Shown here piece after piece: positions 13,133 to 20,624 of a DNA stretch of 20,624 nt. A program made the position numbers and the translations under genes. The DNA is from Megasphaera hominis (GTDB taxonomy: Bacteria > Bacillota > Negativicutes > Veillonellales > Megasphaeraceae). Under the pieces are notes generated by a model that was given only the letters and a program-made list of their open reading frames with translations, had not been told where the DNA came from and searched no databases. Numbering within the stretch: position 1 is the stretch's first letter; every line of letters starts with the position of its first letter. The DNA is taken from assembly GCF_014269395.1 (NCBI RefSeq), contig NZ_JACOGK010000041.1, forward strand, positions 1-20,624, written 5' to 3'.

Positions 13133-13723
13133 TTATCCTCTGTCGAAGCAGGTTTTTTTGTCGGCTTCTGTAATGGGCCGGATGACCTTGCAGGGGTTGC
13201 CTACAGCGACGCTGTTGTCGGGGATGTCCTTGACGACAACGCTGCCGGCGCCGATGACGACGTTGCTGCCGATGGTGACGCCTGGGAGGACGTGGACGGC
13301 GGCGCCGATCCAGACGTTGCTGCCGACGGTGATGGCATAGGCGTATTCCAGGCCGGCATTACGTCTTTCGTAGTCGACGGGATGGCCGGCTGTGTAAAAG
13401 CCGCAATTGGGTGCAATGAAGACGTTGTCGCCAAAGGTGACGGGAGCGCCGTCCAGGATGACCGTGTTGTGGTTGGCGAAGAAATTGTCACCTACGTGGA
13501 TATTGTAGCCATAGTCGCACCAGAAAGGCGCCATAATAGCACAGTTTTTTCCCTTACTACCCAGGAGCTTTTCCAGGATAGCGGCCTGCTTTTCCGTTTC
13601 TGATGGGCGGAGGGAATTGAAATCGTAGCAAAGATCCTTGGCCTGCGTCCGTTCGGCCACGAGAGCTGCATCATTATTGGCATCGTAAAGCTGGCCATGT
13701 TGCATTTTTTCTTTTTCTGTCAT
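13133..13723 (-). CDS. Sugar O-acetyltransferase (maltose/galactoside acetyltransferase family)
   Basis: The 196-residue product is a left-handed beta-helix (hexapeptide repeat) acetyltransferase of the Maa/LacA type, which moves acetyl from acetyl-CoA to a sugar hydroxyl in the cytoplasm. The N-terminal 55 residues form the family's helical cap (MQHGQLYDANNDAALVAER). Hexapeptide repeats run from about residue 75 to 180. H114 in TAGHP is the expected catalytic base. The C-terminal loop GSVVVKDIPDNSVAVGNPCK is typical. The ATG at 13723 has AGAGGAG upstream. It is monocistronic, ending at the terminator at 13097-13127. The acceptor sugar is unknown and the role is often detoxifying. Confidence 0.92.
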   Translation of the reverse strand: MTEKEKMQHGQLYDANNDAALVAERTQAKDLCYDFNSLRPSETEKQAAILEKLLGSKGKNCAIMAPFWCDYGYNIHVGDNFFANHNTVILDGAPVTFGDNVFIAPNCGFYTAGHPVDYERRNAGLEYAYAITVGSNVWIGAAVHVLPGVTIGSNVVIGAGSVVVKDIPDNSVAVGNPCKVIRPITEADKKTCFDRG

Positions 13724-13798
13724 GGTGTACTCCTCTAGTTAGTCATGGTATATAGTAGAATATCACAGTTGAAAGGCCGTACAGCCCTATTGTTTTCT

Positions 13799-13821
13799 AG
13801 GCCGATACTGCCGGTTTCGGC
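13799..13821 (-). terminator. Possible weak terminator after the flavin reductase gene
   Basis: AGCCGA/TCGGCC forms a short stem on the minus strand just after the flavin reductase stop at 13822, but no T run follows. Transcription could continue into the acetyltransferase gene. Confidence 0.3.
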
Positions 13822-14385
13822 TTAACGCAGTGCCATTCCGTCGTGGTAGGCTTGTCCTACTTTTTCTCCTAAGGAGAGGTAAATTTTGTTCATCCAATCA
13901 AAGGCCAGGGGATGGAATTTGTCAAAGGAGACCTTGCCGTCTTCTCCTAGAATTCGTTCATCCAAGCTGACGTTGACGATTTCGCCTACGAGGCGCCACG
14001 TTTCCGGGTCGTAGCTTTTGACACGGCATTCGACAGCAAAGGGGAGCTCGTCGATAAGGGGTGCATCGACAAACTCTGATTTCGTCGTATGAAAGCCTGT
14101 CTTGGCAAATTTATCTTCTACTCTGCTCCCAGGTGTGATGCCTAAGTAGTCGCAGGCGGCTTCGTGTTCAACGTCGGCCATACTGACGATGAAGGCACCC
14201 TTAGCAAGAATGCCTTTTAGAGTGTGACGCTGGGCAGCGACGGTGATAGAGATTTCTTTTTCATGACTGATGCCGCCCCAGACAGCGAGCATAGCGCAAG
14301 GTTCTTCCTTAGCATCGTAGGCCGAGAGCATGAGCACCGGCAAGGGCATGATGTACGGTTTGGCACCGATATTGATTCTGGACAT
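13822..14385 (-). CDS. Flavin reductase family protein (FMN-binding split barrel)
   Basis: The 187-residue protein resembles flavin reductase-like split-barrel proteins: an N-terminal PLPVLMLSAYD strand, then CAMLAVWGGISHEKEISITV, where flavin contacts are expected, and a SMADVEHEAACDYLG helix. A central KTGFHTTKSEFVDAPLIDEL region is followed by ECRVKSYDPETWRLVGEIV, the usual second half of the barrel. It would reduce or carry FMN using NAD(P)H; the redox partner is unknown. The ATG at 14385 has AGAGAGGAA 9 nt upstream. It follows the DUF1413 gene by only 18 bp, so they form an operon behind the promoter at 14776-14804. Confidence 0.85.
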   Translation of the reverse strand: MSRINIGAKPYIMPLPVLMLSAYDAKEEPCAMLAVWGGISHEKEISITVAAQRHTLKGILAKGAFIVSMADVEHEAACDYLGITPGSRVEDKFAKTGFHTTKSEFVDAPLIDELPFAVECRVKSYDPETWRLVGEIVNVSLDERILGEDGKVSFDKFHPLAFDWMNKIYLSLGEKVGQAYHDGMALR

Positions 14386-14403
14386 GGTAGTTCCTCTCTT
14401 TCT

Positions 14404-14751
14404 TCACTTTCTTCTATACCACATGACGTGGGAGCTGTCTTTGCCAATAGCTTCGACGTTTTGAATGATTCCTTTGTGGACGCGGTTCAGGTAGGTCCGG
14501 CCCAAGCTGAGCTTAATGCCTCTAGGCATAGTCCATTCCACGCCGAAGAGGGATTTAATGTCGAATTTCGTCCCCTGTGGCAGGGCTTCTACCTTATCTA
14601 AAAGCTGCTTATAGTATTCGTAGAATGTATCCTTTTCGAGAACCATGCTCTTGATATAGCACGGCACAGTCAGCCCCTGTGCGTCGGCATTTTCTTTGAG
14701 CGATTTGTATTCATCCGGCGTGAGCAAGAGTTGTACGTTGATTTTGTCCAT
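14404..14751 (-). CDS. DUF1413 domain protein with ribbon-helix-helix-like N-terminus
   Basis: The 115-residue protein has two parts. Residues 1-40 (MDKINVQLLLTPDEYKSLKE onward) look like a ribbon-helix-helix strand and helices, a fold common in small DNA-binding repressors. Residues 50-115 match the DUF1413 pattern: LPQGTKFDIKSLFG, then W, IPKGI-like MPRGIKLSLGRTYLN, and a VMWYRR end. DUF1413 has no proven function. The ATG at 14751 has AGGAGG 8 nt upstream. It is the first gene before the flavin reductase and may regulate its own promoter, which contains a CTGAT...ATCAG symmetry over the -10 box; that is inference. Confidence 0.75.
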   Translation of the reverse strand: MDKINVQLLLTPDEYKSLKENADAQGLTVPCYIKSMVLEKDTFYEYYKQLLDKVEALPQGTKFDIKSLFGVEWTMPRGIKLSLGRTYLNRVHKGIIQNVEAIGKDSSHVMWYRRK

Positions 14752-14775
14752 AAGCAGGCCTCCTTTCTGATTATT

Positions 14776-14804
14776 AATATATATCAGAGTATATCATATG
14801 TCAA
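14776..14804 (-). promoter_or_regulatory. Promoter of the DUF1413-flavin reductase operon, with operator-like symmetry
   Basis: TTGACA (14804-14799), a 17-bp spacer, and TATATT (14781-14776) on the minus strand. The sequence CTGAT...ATCAG (14768-14788) spans the -10 box and could be a repressor site. Confidence 0.75.
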
Positions 14805-14855
14805 TTACTGAAATATATTAATAAGCAGAGGGCTTCGTATCAGAGCAAGCAAATA

Positions 14856-14879
14856 CGCCGTACGCATCCGCGTACGGCG
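14856..14879. terminator. Hairpin after the ABC transporter operon (probable terminator)
   Basis: CGCCGTACGC and GCGTACGGCG form a perfect 10-bp stem with an ATCC loop, about 40 bp beyond the last ABC gene. The T content after it on the minus strand is modest (TATTTGCTT), so it may be a weak terminator. Confidence 0.6.
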
Positions 14880-14917
14880 AGTGAGAAAAGAGAAAATGCA
14901 GTTGCCGCGTACCGCGA

Positions 14918-15802
14918 CTAGGCTTTGCTTTGTTTTCTGACGAAGTGGCCCGGCCCGGTTTCTACGAGTTCCCCGTCCAGGTCGTACTCGTCCCGGCTAT
15001 AGGCAGGCACGATTTTTTGTCGTTCGTAAATTGGGTCCGGCCGCAGGATGGAGGCCAGGAGCTGGCGCGTGTAGGCATTGCCAGGATGGTTAAAAATGGC
15101 CTCTGTCGGGCCGATTTCGACGAGCTTGCCTGCGTACATGACGGCGACGCGCTGGCTGATGTGGCGGACGACGGCCAGGTCATGGGCAATGAAGAGCATG
15201 GAAAAGTGCTGTTCTGCCTGCAGGTCCTTGAGGAGGTTGATGATTTGCGCCTGAATGGATACGTCCAGGGCGGCAATCGGTTCGTCGGCGATCATCAGCC
15301 TGGGGGCCACAGCGAGGCAGCGGGCAATAGCAATGCGCTGCCGCTGGCCGCCGGAAAGATCAGCCGGATACATGGCACCGTAGCGATCGTCCAGGCCGAC
15401 GCGGTGCAACAGGCGCGTAAGGAGCGCGTCTTCTCCGCCCTGATGGCCGTGGGTCAGGCGCAGGCCTTCACGGATACTGTCGGCACCGGTCATACGCGGG
15501 TTTAGGGCGCCGTCAGAGTCCTGGAATATCATGTGCAGGTCTTTGGCCAGCTTCTTTTGCCAGGGCTGGCGCAAGGCCGCTGTGGAAATGTTCTGGCCGG
15601 CAAAAAGCAGCTCACCACTTGTTGCCTCGTGCAGGCCCATAATGGTCCGAGCCAAGGTCGATTTGCCACAGCCTGATTCCCCAATGAGGCCCAATGTTTC
15701 CCCGTCAGCAATGGTCAGGGAAACATCATCGACAGCTTTGAGTACATGTCCTCCATCCAGCCGAAAATATTGACACAAGTGACGTAATTCAAGTAATGCC
15801 AT
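14918..15802 (-). CDS. Peptide-type ABC transporter ATP-binding protein (DppF/OppF-like)
   Basis: The 294-residue ATPase belongs to the oligopeptide/dipeptide/nickel importer subfamily. Walker A GESGCGKST is at 41-49, the signature LSGGQRQR at 149-156, Walker B RLMIADE at 168-174, and the switch His in LFIAHD near 203-208. The C-terminal extension with VEIGPTEAIFNHPGNAYTRQ is the usual oligopeptide-ABC tail. It should pair with the ATPase encoded just upstream to power two permeases. The ATG at 15802 lies 3 bp after the previous stop codon, with AGAGAGG as ribosome-binding site. It is the last gene of the operon. The substrate cannot be assigned. Confidence 0.93.
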   Translation of the reverse strand: MALLELRHLCQYFRLDGGHVLKAVDDVSLTIADGETLGLIGESGCGKSTLARTIMGLHEATSGELLFAGQNISTAALRQPWQKKLAKDLHMIFQDSDGALNPRMTGADSIREGLRLTHGHQGGEDALLTRLLHRVGLDDRYGAMYPADLSGGQRQRIAIARCLAVAPRLMIADEPIAALDVSIQAQIINLLKDLQAEQHFSMLFIAHDLAVVRHISQRVAVMYAGKLVEIGPTEAIFNHPGNAYTRQLLASILRPDPIYERQKIVPAYSRDEYDLDGELVETGPGHFVRKQSKA

Positions 15803-15805
15803 ACT

Positions 15806-16819
15806 CTAGCCTCTCTTCTGCAGCCATGCCGGCTGTGGTATTTTCGGTGCCCGCGGATCCAAAAGCCATGTAGCCGCCTCGTGGGTTGGCGAAACAGAGA
15901 AAAATGGCGGGGCTGTTTCATAGTCGATGGCCAGGGCATAAGGATTGCGTGCCGCGAAGGCATCACCTGCTGGCGGCGGTGCCAAATAGGGCGGCATGCC
16001 GGGAATAGCTTGAAGCCGCTCGCCCGGTCCGACAGCTGACGGCAGGGCCTGCAGGAGACCCCACGTGTAGGGATGCCGGGCGTCGTAGAATATCTCGTCG
16101 GCTGTACCGATTTCGACGATTTTTCCGGCATACATGATGGCGACGCGGTCGGCCAGGCGGGCTACGACACCCAAATCATGGGTAATGAAAAGGATCGACA
16201 GGCCCATGACGTCGCGCAGGTGTTTGAGCAAATCGAGGATCTGCATCTGCACGGTCACATCGAGGGCCGTCGTCGGTTCATCAGCCAGGAGGATGTCCGG
16301 TGACGCCGCCAGGGCAATGGCCAGGGCGCAGCGCTGGCGCTGACCGCCGGAAAAGGCCTGGGGCAGCATGTGCAGGCGATGTTCCCCATCAGAAATGCCG
16401 ACGAGGTGTAAGAGCTCTACAGCCCGTTCATCCGCTTCTTGACGGCTCAGCTTTTCTTTACGGATTAAGGCCTCGCGGAGCTGTGCGCCCATCGTCATAG
16501 ACGGGTTGAGTGTCGTCAGCGGGTTTTGAAAGACCATGGCAATGGTTTTGCCGCGCAGGGCCTGCATTTGTGTATCTGTATACGCTGTAATGTCCGTATC
16601 ATGAACCGTAATGGTGCCTGATGTAATGGCGGCATAGGCCGGCAGGAGCTTTACGAGGGAGCGGCACAGAACCGATTTGCCACAGCCTGATTCACCGGCC
16701 AGGGCGAGTATTTCCCCTTTCTTCAGGGCCAGCGACACGTCCCGTACGGCTTCGACGGAACCGGCTTCGGTATGAAAGGTAACAGATAAATGATCGACAT
16801 GCAAGGCATATTCCCCCAT
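15806..16819 (-). CDS. Peptide-type ABC transporter ATP-binding protein (DppD/OppD-like)
   Basis: This 337-residue ATPase is the partner of the one downstream. Walker A GESGCGKS is at 42-49, the signature FSGGQRQR at 156-163, Walker B DILLADE at 175-181, and the switch His in FITHD near 211-215. The C-terminal part (VEIGTADEIFYDARHPYTWG and the proline-rich IPGMPPYLAPPPAGD) is the OppD/DppD-type extension. The ATG at 16819 has AAGGGGAA 9 nt upstream. The gene follows the broken binding-protein gene by about 80 bp, with a hairpin in between. Confidence 0.93.
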   Translation of the reverse strand: MGEYALHVDHLSVTFHTEAGSVEAVRDVSLALKKGEILALAGESGCGKSVLCRSLVKLLPAYAAITSGTITVHDTDITAYTDTQMQALRGKTIAMVFQNPLTTLNPSMTMGAQLREALIRKEKLSRQEADERAVELLHLVGISDGEHRLHMLPQAFSGGQRQRCALAIALAASPDILLADEPTTALDVTVQMQILDLLKHLRDVMGLSILFITHDLGVVARLADRVAIMYAGKIVEIGTADEIFYDARHPYTWGLLQALPSAVGPGERLQAIPGMPPYLAPPPAGDAFAARNPYALAIDYETAPPFFSVSPTHEAATWLLDPRAPKIPQPAWLQKRG

Positions 16820-16851
16820 AGGATGGTTCCCCTTTCTAAAATGCAGAAAGG

Positions 16852-16879
16852 CCGGAAGCCTCCTGCAGGAGGTTTCCGG
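16852..16879. terminator. Intraoperonic hairpin after the binding-protein gene
   Basis: CCGGAA and CCTCC pair with GGAGG and TTCCGG, with one wobble and a TGCA loop. The T's that follow on the minus strand are interrupted. Hairpins after binding-protein genes often give partial termination or 3' protection, raising their yield over the downstream genes. Confidence 0.6.
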
Positions 16880-16902
16880 ACATATTCTGCGTGCTTTTTT
16901 GC

Positions 16903-18453
16903 TTACTGGATATCCCAGTCTTCAATGTTCCACATAACGCCGACGGCGTGGTGGCCGAGGATGCGTTCTGTCGAAAGGCCGGTTACTTTCTTGGCGGCGA
17001 CGTAGTTACCGTCCAGGTAGGCAACCATGATGTAGGCCGGATTCTGTGCCCAGGCCTGCTGGAATTCGTTGTAATACTGTTTCCGCACAGCCGGGTCATA
17101 GGAGGCGCGGGCTGCCGCCAAGGCCCGGTCGACGGCAGGATTGCTGTAATGCGTGTAGTTGCCGCTGCCACCGGTATAGAACAGGTCGTACGTGCCGTTA
17201 TCGGGATCGAAGGGAGCCGCTTCGCCGATGAGGAAGGATTCGAGGGTCTTCCAATCGAGCTTCGGTACGATGTGAACCTGCATGTCGACGCCAGCCTTCT
17301 TGAACTGGCTCGACGCGATCTGGGCGATATCGACGCGTTCCGTTTCGTATTCGCGCGTATCGACGCTAAAGGACAGCTTTTCGCCATCTTTTTCATAAAT
17401 ACCGTCACTGCCGAGGACCCAGCCCTTTGCTGCCATTTGCTGTTTGAAGAATTCCGGGTTGTAGTCGCGGTGGTTGACGTCTGGGTCATTATATTCGGCG
17501 TTCATCTGCAAGGGACTGTAGGCTACGGCACCCTGGCCGGTGAGGACGCTGTCGACGATGGCTTTCTTATCGAGGGCATAGCCCAGGAGGGGAATTATGT
17601 CGGCGTGTTTTTGCCAGAAGGCTGACTGGAAATTGGGGGCAATGGCGCGGTAATCGGCCGTCTTGAAATCATAGACGGTGAAATCCTTGTTGTCGCGGAA
17701 GGATTTGGCGTTCTACGCATTGAGCCAGGCCAAATCGACGCCACCGGATTTTACCTGGGCTGCTTTGGCGTTTTCATCAGGAATGATCTTAAAGATGATC
17801 TTGTCTATCTTGGGCTGTTTGCCGTAGAATTTGTCGTTCTTTTCAACCGTAATGGACTGGCCCTTATCCCAGCTGACGAACTTGTAGCGGCCTGTGCCGA
17901 CTGGGTGCTGGTTGAAAGAATCGGTCATGATATTCTTGCCTTCCAAAAGGTGCTTGGGCAGGATACCGATGGTCAGATAATTGAGCATGGCTGAGTTCGG
18001 CTGGGACAATTTGATGACAACCGTTTTGTCGTCCGGCGTCGTAACCGATTCGATTTCCTTGTAATTGTCCGTAATAGATGCTTCCAAATCTTTATTGCTC
18101 GTCAGCGTATCGAGGGTAAACTTGACATCAGCCGCCGTAAAGGGCTGGCCGTCATGCCAGGTAACGCCGTCACGCAGGTGGAAGGTATAGGTCAGCGTAG
18201 CCGGATCGAATTCGTATTTCGTAGCCAGGTCCGGAATGGGATTGCCCTTGGCATCATAGGTCATAAGACCGGAAAAAATAATATCAGGCAATTCGTCGTG
18301 CGTATTCAAAATCGAATTGATCGTCGTATAATCGGCACTGGCATAGGTCAGGACCTTTTCGTTGCTCTTTGCCGAATCGCTGCCACAGCCGGCTGCTATG
18401 AGACAAAATGCAACGGCTAAGACAACTAAACAAACATACTTAAAAATTCTCAT
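16903..18453 (-). pseudogene. Peptide/nickel-type solute-binding lipoprotein (SBP_bac_5), interrupted by an amber codon
   Basis: The restored product would be 516 residues. It starts at the ATG at 18453 (AGGAGG 8 nt upstream) with a lipoprotein signal: MRIFKYVCLVVLAVAFCLIA, then AGC as lipobox. Family-5 features follow: TYTFHLRDGVTWHDGQPFTAADVKFTL near 90-116, PVGTGRYKFVSW, and a normal C-terminal lobe (DLFYTGGSGNYTHY). An in-frame TAG sits at 17713-17715, codon 247 (LNA-stop-NAKSF). The frame continues unchanged on both sides, so the lesion is one base. Other genes here end in TAG, so the codon is not reassigned. The first piece lacks half the binding cleft. Either it is a recent pseudogene or the base is miscalled. 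Confidence 0.85.
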
Positions 18454-18490
18454 CTTCTCTCCTCCTAAAGATATGATTTCCCATAGGCCC

Positions 18491-19390
18491 TTAGAGATTG
18501 CTACAGCCACGATTCACCTCCCGTCGCAAGCAGTGGCCTATATGGGTAATACAAAGCAGGGTAACAACTAAAAAAATACCGGGAATAAAGATAACCCACC
18601 AGGCATTGGTGAGCAAGGCCCGGTTAGCCAACGACAGCATAGAGCCCCAGGAAATGATTTCTACGGGCAGGCCAATCCCCAAAAAGCTCAGTGTCGACTC
18701 CACCATCATGGCCGTGCCGATACTGGACACGACCATAAACATAATGGGCGACAGGAAATTAGGCAGCAAATGCTTCCAGACGATATGGAAAAAGCCTGCA
18801 CCCATAGTTCGTGCTATGAGGACATAATCGCTGCCGCGGATTTGCCGGACTTCGCTGCGCACAATACGGGCCAAGTTCATCCACGACGAGACGCCGATGA
18901 CCAGGGAAATGATAAAGACATCCGGCTCGTGAACAAAGGCCAGCATGAGAAGCATGAGCAAAATGGACGGAATACTGCTGATCAGCTCGGCCGTACGCAT
19001 GAGGATGGAATCGGCAGCAGGCGACGCCAGACCGCTCAGGCAGCCGTAGGTAATGCCAATTGCCGTGGAAATGATCATGGCCAGGAAGCCGACGGTCAGG
19101 GAGACACGGCCGCCATACCAGATAATGGAAAAGATATCCCGTCCTAACGAGTCGGTGCCAAAGTAAAACTCGCGATTCGGCGGTGTATTCAGATGCTGGA
19201 GATAGAATTCGGCCGGATCGTGATTGGCTACGAGCGGCGCGGCAGCACACAAGACCAGGATTCCCGCCAGGATGACCATGGAAACGACCGGATAGGTGTG
19301 CCAAAAGTGCTGGAAGCGGGAATGCTTCGGAGCCGGTACAGGCGTATTTTTTCCCGGGCCTACGACTTGAAACAACGGTGATGCGTCCAT
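18491..19390 (-). CDS. Peptide-type ABC transporter permease (DppC/OppC-like)
   Basis: The 299-residue permease has an N-terminal segment with a first membrane helix (VVSMVILAGILVLCAAAPLV), then the FGTDSLGRDIFSIIWYGGRVSL motif typical of OppC/DppC/NikC. The core BPD_transp_1 domain follows, with an EAA-type loop (VRQIRGSDYVLIARTMGAGF) that contacts the ATPases. About six helices are visible. The ATG at 19390 has AAGGAG 8 nt upstream and lies inside the upstream permease gene (31-bp overlap), so the two are translationally coupled. The binding-protein gene follows 37 bp later. Confidence 0.93.
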   Translation of the reverse strand: MDASPLFQVVGPGKNTPVPAPKHSRFQHFWHTYPVVSMVILAGILVLCAAAPLVANHDPAEFYLQHLNTPPNREFYFGTDSLGRDIFSIIWYGGRVSLTVGFLAMIISTAIGITYGCLSGLASPAADSILMRTAELISSIPSILLMLLMLAFVHEPDVFIISLVIGVSSWMNLARIVRSEVRQIRGSDYVLIARTMGAGFFHIVWKHLLPNFLSPIMFMVVSSIGTAMMVESTLSFLGIGLPVEIISWGSMLSLANRALLTNAWWVIFIPGIFLVVTLLCITHIGHCLRREVNRGCSNL

Positions 19391-20376
19391 GGCGAGTCTC
19401 CTTTCCCGGCTTTCATACGGCCGTCGATGTGTTCACTCAGGTTATGGGCTACAATACCTGAGGCGATGACGATCATGCCCGTAATGAGGACGATGAGCAT
19501 GAGCAGATTGTAGTCGTGGTATTTGGCGCTTTCAATGGAGAGCCGGCCCAGGCCCGGATAGGAAAATACCGCTTCCACGACATAGGTGCCGCCGATGATG
19601 TGATTGACCGACACAGCCATGATGCTGATAATCGTGGGCCAGACGTTGCGCAGGCAGTGACGGCACAGGACCTGCAAACGGCTCAGGCCTTTCATTTTAG
19701 CCAAATAGACGTAATCCTGCCGGACTTCGTCGAGGAGCTTATTGCGAATCATGTAGGCGTAGTACCAGACGTGACTGGCAATCATGACCATTACGGGCAA
19801 AACCATGTGCTCTATACGGTTTACAAGATTGCCACTCTGGCCGGGGTCATAGGCGCCGCTGCCGGGCAGCCAGCCCAGGTTGACGTTGAAAACGAGGATG
19901 AGGAGCAAGCCCACCCAAAAGGCTGGCAGGTAATACAGAACCGTACCGGTCTTGCAAATGAACCGGTCGAGCCACGTATCTTCGTATAAGGTACAGCAAA
20001 TGGCCAAGGCAATGGCCAGAACAAAGACGAGGATGTAGGACACTAAACCCAGAATCAGTGTATTGCCAATATAGTCAGCAATGACCTGACTGGCCGGTTC
20101 CTTGTACTTGAGGGAAATACCGAAATCACCGTGGACAGCATGATCGAGCCAAATGCCATAGCGTTCGTATACCGGCCCGTCCAGGCCCAAACGGTGGCGC
20201 GCCGCCATCTGTTCGGCTGTACTCATGCGTTCTACGCCGTCACCATAAAAGGATTGCAAGGGATCACCTGGCGCATAGGAGGCAACAAAAAAGACGACGA
20301 CGGAAAGAATAGCCATGGCAATGAGGAAAATGAGGCAGTTACGCCCTATTTTTCGATACAGTTCAGAATGTTCCAT
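19360..20376 (-). CDS. Peptide-type ABC transporter permease (DppB/OppB-like)
   Basis: The 338-residue permease is the first gene of the operon. It has an N-terminal helix (LIFLIAMAILSVVVFFVASY), then the APGDP motif and RLGLDGPVYERYGIWL, both typical of OppB/DppB/NikB. The core carries six helices with the EAA loop (VRQDYVYLAKMKGLSRLQVL). It forms the membrane channel with the OppC-like partner. The ATG at 20376 has only a weak ribosome-binding site (AAAGAAG). The last codons overlap the next gene in another frame. A promoter lies at 20424-20453. Confidence 0.92.
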   Translation of the reverse strand: MEHSELYRKIGRNCLIFLIAMAILSVVVFFVASYAPGDPLQSFYGDGVERMSTAEQMAARHRLGLDGPVYERYGIWLDHAVHGDFGISLKYKEPASQVIADYIGNTLILGLVSYILVFVLAIALAICCTLYEDTWLDRFICKTGTVLYYLPAFWVGLLLILVFNVNLGWLPGSGAYDPGQSGNLVNRIEHMVLPVMVMIASHVWYYAYMIRNKLLDEVRQDYVYLAKMKGLSRLQVLCRHCLRNVWPTIISIMAVSVNHIIGGTYVVEAVFSYPGLGRLSIESAKYHDYNLLMLIVLITGMIVIASGIVAHNLSEHIDGRMKAGKGDSPWTHHRCFKS

Positions 20377-20423
20377 AGAAGTCTGCTTCTTTCTTATTTT
20401 ATTCGTGTGTATCTTGCATTTTT

Positions 20424-20453
20424 ATCATACTTGCTTTTCGCATAACTCCACAA
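20424..20453 (-). promoter_or_regulatory. Probable promoter of the ABC operon
   Basis: TTGTGG (20453-20448), an 18-bp spacer, and TATGAT (20429-20424) on the minus strand. A CCCCC-ATA-GGGGG palindrome (20455-20467) abuts the -35 box and could be an operator. Confidence 0.55.
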
Positions 20454-20492
20454 TCCCCCATAGGGGGTAAAACCTTAGTAAATTCCCAAATT

Positions 20493-20624
20493 GGGGGTGC
20501 AGACGTTTTTTTGGACCGTCCTCACTTTGTAGGCAATAAGCCTAAACTTATTCTATACTGTATCGGGCTCATGCCACCCAAAGACATCTTAATCCGATCT
20601 TCGTTATACCAATGAAGATATCTA
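20493..20624. repeat. Right copy of the 132-bp inverted terminal repeat (IS end)
   Basis: This is the exact reverse complement of positions 1-132. The IS points into the window from this side too. Outside the shared stretch the flanks differ, so these are two separate insertions of one IS, or one IS type at both contig ends. Confidence 0.9.
20522..20623 (-). mobile_element. IS3-family transposase, C-terminal 33 residues only (right copy)
   Basis: The minus-strand frame enters from the right edge and encodes the same 33 C-terminal transposase residues as the left copy, ending with TGA at 20524-20522. The IS insertion lies about 60 bp upstream of the ABC operon promoter, close enough to affect it, although the transposase gene itself stops before it. 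Confidence 0.85.

Noticed and set aside
17713..17715. Amber codon as pyrrolysine or reassigned sense codon
   Set aside because: TAG ends other intact genes in this operon, and the protein family does not use pyrrolysine.
1..20624. Composite transposon bounded by two inverted IS copies
   Set aside because: The interior is mostly housekeeping genes on one strand, and the window ends look like assembly breaks at a repeated IS rather than transposon borders.

Overview
This window looks like a contig from a Bacillota genome. The likely class is Negativicutes (Megasphaera or a relative), judged from overall protein resemblance and moderate G+C; the genus is an inference. Almost every gene reads leftwards on the minus strand. 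The exception is a Tat-exported HD-domain protein at 9457-10620. The two outermost 132 bases are perfect inverted copies of the 3' end of one IS3-family insertion sequence, so the contig probably stops where a multicopy IS could not be assembled through.

Layout, left to right. 1-132: IS end. 133-441: promoter and structured RNA-like sequence of unknown class, apparently cut by the IS. 518-880: C-terminal remnant of a YczE/YitT-type membrane protein. 986-3156: a YeiH-family transporter and a small one-helix membrane protein under a SAM-I (S-box) riboswitch with terminator, promoter and possible operator. 3681-3847: an orphan small-RNA candidate with its own promoter and terminator. 3901-4322: hairpin array 1. 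4380-4844: rplS. 4871-5555: a secreted protein of unknown function. 5604-8812: glyQS with a T-box leader. 8868-9324: hairpin array 2. 9457-10620: Tat/HD protein. 10761-12991: dcd, P1-family peptidase and a flavodoxin-like protein. 13133-13723: sugar O-acetyltransferase. 13822-14804: DUF1413 protein and flavin reductase. 14918-20453: a dipeptide/oligopeptide-type ABC operon in the order permease, permease, binding protein, ATPase, ATPase.

The housekeeping genes are ordinary: ribosomal protein L19, both glycyl-tRNA synthetase subunits and dCTP deaminase. Two are controlled by classical Bacillota RNA switches: glycine-tRNA sensing for glyQS and S-adenosylmethionine sensing for the YeiH transporter. 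The SAM switch suggests that this transporter serves sulfur or methionine metabolism. In the ABC operon the binding-protein gene carries an in-frame amber codon at position 247, so uptake through this system is probably lost unless the base is a sequencing error.

The most unusual content is the pair of tandem-hairpin elements. Constant GC-rich linkers of 31-32 nt alternate with 29-31 nt near-perfect palindromes. The palindrome arms differ between units, but both arms change together, so pairing is kept. Both elements end in a closing arm that pairs with the last linker, followed by two further hairpins. Compensatory change also appears in the closing hairpin. This is direct evidence that the folded form is selected, as RNA or single-stranded DNA. 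What the elements do cannot be read from this window.
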